This document shows, piece after piece, positions 61,370 to 64,000 of a DNA stretch of 64,000 nucleotides. The notes beneath the pieces are model-generated. The model saw only the letters and a list, made by a program, of their open reading frames with translations. It did not search any database and was not told the origin of the DNA. Source of the DNA: Spirochaetota bacterium (GTDB taxonomy: Bacteria; Spirochaetota; Spirochaetia; Treponematales; Treponemataceae); the NCBI GenBank assembly GCA_023438065.1, contig JAEXRH010000012.1:434001-498000 (forward strand), given 5' to 3'. How positions within the stretch are numbered: the stretch's first letter is position 1; each line of letters starts with the position of its first letter. Made by a program: the position numbers and the translations under genes.

Positions 61370-61954
61370 ATGAGAACCGTAGCAGAAATCGACAACGAGA
61401 TCGCGAACGTCAAGAGCGAGCTCGAGAACGTCCATGGAACCACCACCGAGGTATACGCGCGCATCGTCGGGTATTACCGTTCCGTCCGCAACTGGAACCG
61501 CGGCAAGCGCGAGGAGTACGGCCACAGGAAGCTTTTCGTCGCCGACGAGGGAAGGATCGCCTCGCGCCTTTCGTCCGACTCCGCATGCGGCTGCGGCGAC
61601 GCGCCTTCCGTCATGATCAGGAGCGCTTCCGAAGCCCCGGCCATCATGCGGGCGAGCGAGGACGCGCTCAGGGAAAGCGTCGCGGGTCCCGCGTTCCGCT
61701 ATGAGCTTTTCACCCGCAAAACCTGCTCCAACTGCCCCCCCGTCGCTGCGTGCTGCGACGCGCTTCCCGTATCGGGAGAGCACATCGACGTCGACACCGA
61801 GGCCGGCATGATCAGGGCATCCTCGTACGGCGTGTTCTCGACGCCGACGGTCATTCTCTTCGACGCCGACTCCACCGAGATCGGTCGCGCCCACTCCGTG
61901 AAGGAGATCCGCGCGCTGACCGCGACGAGTCCCGTCGAGGCGATTCTCGCCTGA
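61370..61954 (+). CDS. Glycyl-radical domain fused to a CxxC redoxin (split NrdD small subunit)
   Basis: This 194-residue protein starts with a charged helix (about 1-22), then the glycyl-radical domain of class III RNR: TTTEVYARIVGYYRSVRNW with the radical glycine G34 in RIVGYY, followed by NRGKREEYGHRKLF. After a short Cys/Ser-rich linker (C73-G-C75), residues about 109-190 are a thioredoxin/glutaredoxin-like domain with C119-S-N-C122 (KTCSNCPPV) and a cis-proline (VFSTPTVILF). The gene starts with ATG at 61370 preceded by GGGAGGGG, 110 nt after nrdD. It would place the radical and the reductant on one partner of NrdD. Confidence 0.88.
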   Translation: MRTVAEIDNEIANVKSELENVHGTTTEVYARIVGYYRSVRNWNRGKREEYGHRKLFVADEGRIASRLSSDSACGCGDAPSVMIRSASEAPAIMRASEDALRESVAGPAFRYELFTRKTCSNCPPVAACCDALPVSGEHIDVDTEAGMIRASSYGVFSTPTVILFDADSTEIGRAHSVKEIRALTATSPVEAILA

Positions 61955-61966
61955 TCGCGAGCCTCG

Positions 61967-62701
61967 ATGAACGCGGGTCTCGTAAAGACAAGCCTTGTAA
62001 ACTTCCCCGGCCGCGTAGCTGCGGCCGCGTTCCTGCCGGGATGCAATCTCCGCTGCCCCTTCTGCCATAACGCCGCGCTCGCCCAGGCGAGCGTGACCAC
62101 GGGGCCTTCCTCGGAACCCGAGGCGGGATACGTCACGATCGAGGATATCTACGCGCATCTCGAAAAACGCGCGTCGGTCCTCGGGGGGATCGCGATCTCG
62201 GGCGGAGAGCCCCTTCTCTCGCCCGCGCTCGTCGGACTCATCGCCAAGGCGCGAAGTCTCGGCCTCGCGGTAAAGATCGATACCAACGGCACGCTTCCCG
62301 ACCGTCTCAAGGCGATACTCGATTCCCCCGAAACGAGGCCGGACATGGTCGCGATAGACGTGAAGACGAGTCCCGCGCGGTACGGCGAGCTTACGATCGA
62401 GGAAAGAACCGGCGCCTCCGCGGGAGAGGCGCTCCTCAGGTCGCTTGAAATCCTTGCGAGGGAAAGAGGGTCGTTACGCGTCGAATACAGAACCGTACTC
62501 GTCCCGGGCCTCGTGCGCGAGACGGAAATCAGGGACATCGCCGAGATCATCCCGAGAGACGCCGATTGGCAACTCGCATCCTTCGTCCCCGGCAATTGCC
62601 TTTCGCACGCGTTGAACGCCGTCGAGCCCTACGGGCCCGCCGAAACGGAACGGCTTCTTTCGATCGCGAAGGCGCTCGTACCCGGCGCGACGCTCCGGTA
62701 G
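61967..62701 (+). CDS. nrdG: Anaerobic RNR activating enzyme (radical SAM)
   Basis: This 244-residue radical SAM enzyme carries the iron-sulfur motif C26-N-L-R-C30-P-F-C33 (the C-x3-C-x2-C type), the GGEP-like segment ISGGEPLLSP and conserved IDVKTSP. It abstracts the hydrogen from the glycyl residue of its reductase; here the target glycine is in the preceding protein. It starts 12 nt after that gene. The closest relatives are PflA-like AREs annotated NrdG in anaerobes. Confidence 0.9.
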   Translation: MNAGLVKTSLVNFPGRVAAAAFLPGCNLRCPFCHNAALAQASVTTGPSSEPEAGYVTIEDIYAHLEKRASVLGGIAISGGEPLLSPALVGLIAKARSLGLAVKIDTNGTLPDRLKAILDSPETRPDMVAIDVKTSPARYGELTIEERTGASAGEALLRSLEILARERGSLRVEYRTVLVPGLVRETEIRDIAEIIPRDADWQLASFVPGNCLSHALNAVEPYGPAETERLLSIAKALVPGATLR

Positions 62702-62711
62702 GGACCGTTCA

Positions 62712-63107
62712 ATGACCGAAGGCGCGAAAAAAACACTCAGGGAATCGGGCCTCTACGTCGCGATCGGCGCGCTCGCCTCCGCGACCGACGGCGCCCTCTA
62801 CCTTGCCTTCACCCGCGCGCTCTCGATCGGGCTGCTCGCCGCGAATTTCATGAGCGTGAACGTCGGCATCACGGTGAGCTTCTTTCTTAACGCGCACGTC
62901 AACTTCCGGAAAACGCACCGGCTTCTCCGGCGAGCCGTATCGTTCTACGGCATCTGCTATTTCGGCATGCTCGTTTCCATGGCCACGCTCTACGTCGGCG
63001 TTTCCCTGTGTTCCTTCCCGGATATTCCCGTCAAGGGCGCGGCCATTCTCCTTGCCGGCACGGTTCAGTTTCTTTTCAACAAGTTCGTCACGTTTGGCAG
63101 GATATAG
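62712..63107 (+). CDS. GtrA family membrane protein
   Basis: This 131-residue protein has four transmembrane helices and the GtrA pattern (SFFLNAHVNFRKTH, VQFLFNKFVTFGRI). GtrA-like proteins are thought to flip or translocate polyprenyl-linked sugars in cell-wall or O-antigen decoration. It follows nrdG by 10 nt, although its role seems unrelated. Confidence 0.88.
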   Translation: MTEGAKKTLRESGLYVAIGALASATDGALYLAFTRALSIGLLAANFMSVNVGITVSFFLNAHVNFRKTHRLLRRAVSFYGICYFGMLVSMATLYVGVSLCSFPDIPVKGAAILLAGTVQFLFNKFVTFGRI

Positions 63108-63137
63108 GGACATCGCGACAACGGGAGGGATACGCGC

Positions 63138-64000
63138 ATGAACAACGTGATCTTCATCGGGCTCGTAAGCTTCTTCATGGACTTGAGCACCGAGATGGTT
63201 TACCCGCTCATACCGCTCTATCTCACCGCGGCCTTCGGGACGACGCCGACCCTCATCGGCGTTATAGAGGGAATCGCCGAAAGCCTCTCGAGCGTCCTCA
63301 AGGTCTTCTCGGGCTACCTGACGGACAGGTACCGCAAGAAAAAGCCGCTCGCCTTTTCGGGATACGCTACCGGCTTCGCGTACAAGGTATTGCTCATCCT
63401 CGCGACCTCATGGGTCGGAATACTCGCCGCGCGGGTGATCGACCGATTCGGAAAGGGTATCCGCACCGCGCCGAGGGACGTGCTCGTCAGCGAAAGCTCG
63501 GGCTCCGACAGGCTCGGGCATTCCTTCGGCATCCACAAGGCGCTCGACATGGCCGGTTCCGCCGCGGGCATACTCGTCGCCTGGATTCTCGTCGCGAGGC
63601 TCGGATCGTCCGCGAACTACAAGGCCATCTTTCTCTATTCCTGCATTCCCGCCTTATTCGCGCTTCTCATGTTCGCCTTCATCCGCGAGACCTCGTCGAC
63701 CGCCCCGGCCGCACCCAGGATCAATCTCGTCGCGGGGCTCTCGGGAATCGACGGCAGGCTCAAGCTCTATCTAGTCGTCGTATTCGTCTTCACGCTCGGG
63801 AATTCCTCGAACGCGTTTCTCCTTCTCAAGGCGCAACGGATCGGGTTCTCGCCGTCATCGGTCATACTCCTCTACTTCGTCTATAACGCCGTTTCGTCGC
63901 TTCTTTCGATTCCGTTCGGGAGGCTTTCCGATCTCGTCGGAAGAAAGGCCCTTCTCGTCTCGGGATACCTCATCTTCTCGATCGTGTACGGTATCTTCGC
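63138..64000 (+). CDS. MFS transporter, 3' part beyond the window
   Basis: The open frame of 287 codons has no stop in the window. It opens MNNVIFIGLVSFFMDLSTEM and shows eight or more transmembrane helices with the MFS cytoplasmic motifs (SGYLTDRYRKKKPLAFSG, RVIDRFGKGIRTAPRDVLVS, FGRLSDLVGRKA). This subfamily (permease with a D-R-F-G-K-G motif) has unknown substrates. A GGGAGGG site lies 8 nt before the ATG at 63138. Confidence 0.88.
   Translation, partial: MNNVIFIGLVSFFMDLSTEMVYPLIPLYLTAAFGTTPTLIGVIEGIAESLSSVLKVFSGYLTDRYRKKKPLAFSGYATGFAYKVLLILATSWVGILAARVIDRFGKGIRTAPRDVLVSESSGSDRLGHSFGIHKALDMAGSAAGILVAWILVARLGSSANYKAIFLYSCIPALFALLMFAFIRETSSTAPAAPRINLVAGLSGIDGRLKLYLVVVFVFTLGNSSNAFLLLKAQRIGFSPSSVILLYFVYNAVSSLLSIPFGRLSDLVGRKALLVSGYLIFSIVYGIF

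Noticed and set aside
61230..61400. A programmed frameshift joining NrdD to the glycyl-radical protein
   Set aside because: No slippery heptamer is visible before the nrdD stop, the gap is 110 nt, and the second gene has its own ribosome binding site.

Overview
The window is a GC-rich stretch from a motile spirochaete of the Treponema/Spirochaeta group. The main evidence is a near-complete treponeme-type motility operon (fliK-flgD-flgE-flbD-motA-motB-fliL-fliM-fliY-fliO-fliP-fliQ-fliR-flhB-flhA-flhF-flhG, then a TP0712-like membrane protein, fliA and accessory genes). Spirochaete-specific flbB, FliY in place of a plain FliN, a V-type ATPase subunit at the left edge and an anaerobic class III ribonucleotide reductase agree with an anaerobic or facultative spirochaete. 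Species cannot be named from the sequence alone.

Layout. 1-149: start of a V-ATPase subunit E gene. 178-1730: aldose epimerase and a small protein with a C-terminal J domain, on opposite strands. 1772-8192 (minus): an operon of ankyrin protein, murG, cvpA, holB, histidine kinase and sigma-54 response regulator, with ATGA overlaps and ending in an intrinsic terminator. 8300-8372: tRNA-Phe with its own promoter and terminator. 8438-29952 (minus): the motility operon and its tail, with promoters visible before the 13715 gene and inside the end of flgE. 30147-30770: flbB with its own promoter and terminator. 30892-34606: divergent DEAD-box helicase and UvrD/PcrA helicase. 34601-34765: five tandem 33-bp repeats. 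35397-41145 (minus): six-gene operon with trmB, ligA and a hypoxanthine/uracil-DNA glycosylase. 41293-49156 (plus): envelope protein, dinB and a 1572-residue outer-membrane-like protein. 49157-53835 (minus): divergent GHMP kinase, surE, TPR protein and NHL-repeat protein. 53897-58579 (plus): lnt, birA and the biotin uptake genes bioY-bioM-bioN. 58679-62701 (plus): nrdR, nrdD, a small glycyl-radical/redoxin gene and nrdG. 62712-64000: GtrA-like protein and a truncated MFS transporter.

The most unusual system is the anaerobic ribonucleotide reductase. The 707-residue NrdD ends about 25 residues after its zinc site and has no glycyl-radical motif. The missing RIVGYY-type motif is the N-terminal part of a separate 194-residue protein, which carries a CSNC thioredoxin/glutaredoxin-like domain at its C terminus. 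nrdG follows. The enzyme therefore appears to be split, with the radical-bearing domain fused to a probable reductant. nrdR leads the cluster and its promoter holds NrdR-box-like sequences.

Other notable signals are the 33-bp repeat array (each unit is both a CRP-like TGTGA-N6-TCACA dyad and a GNRA-loop hairpin), several good promoters whose -10 box lies 6-12 nt from a start codon lacking a Shine-Dalgarno sequence (probable leaderless mRNAs), and a GalK-like protein that has lost hallmark catalytic residues. All functions are inferred by reading the sequence; no database search was run.
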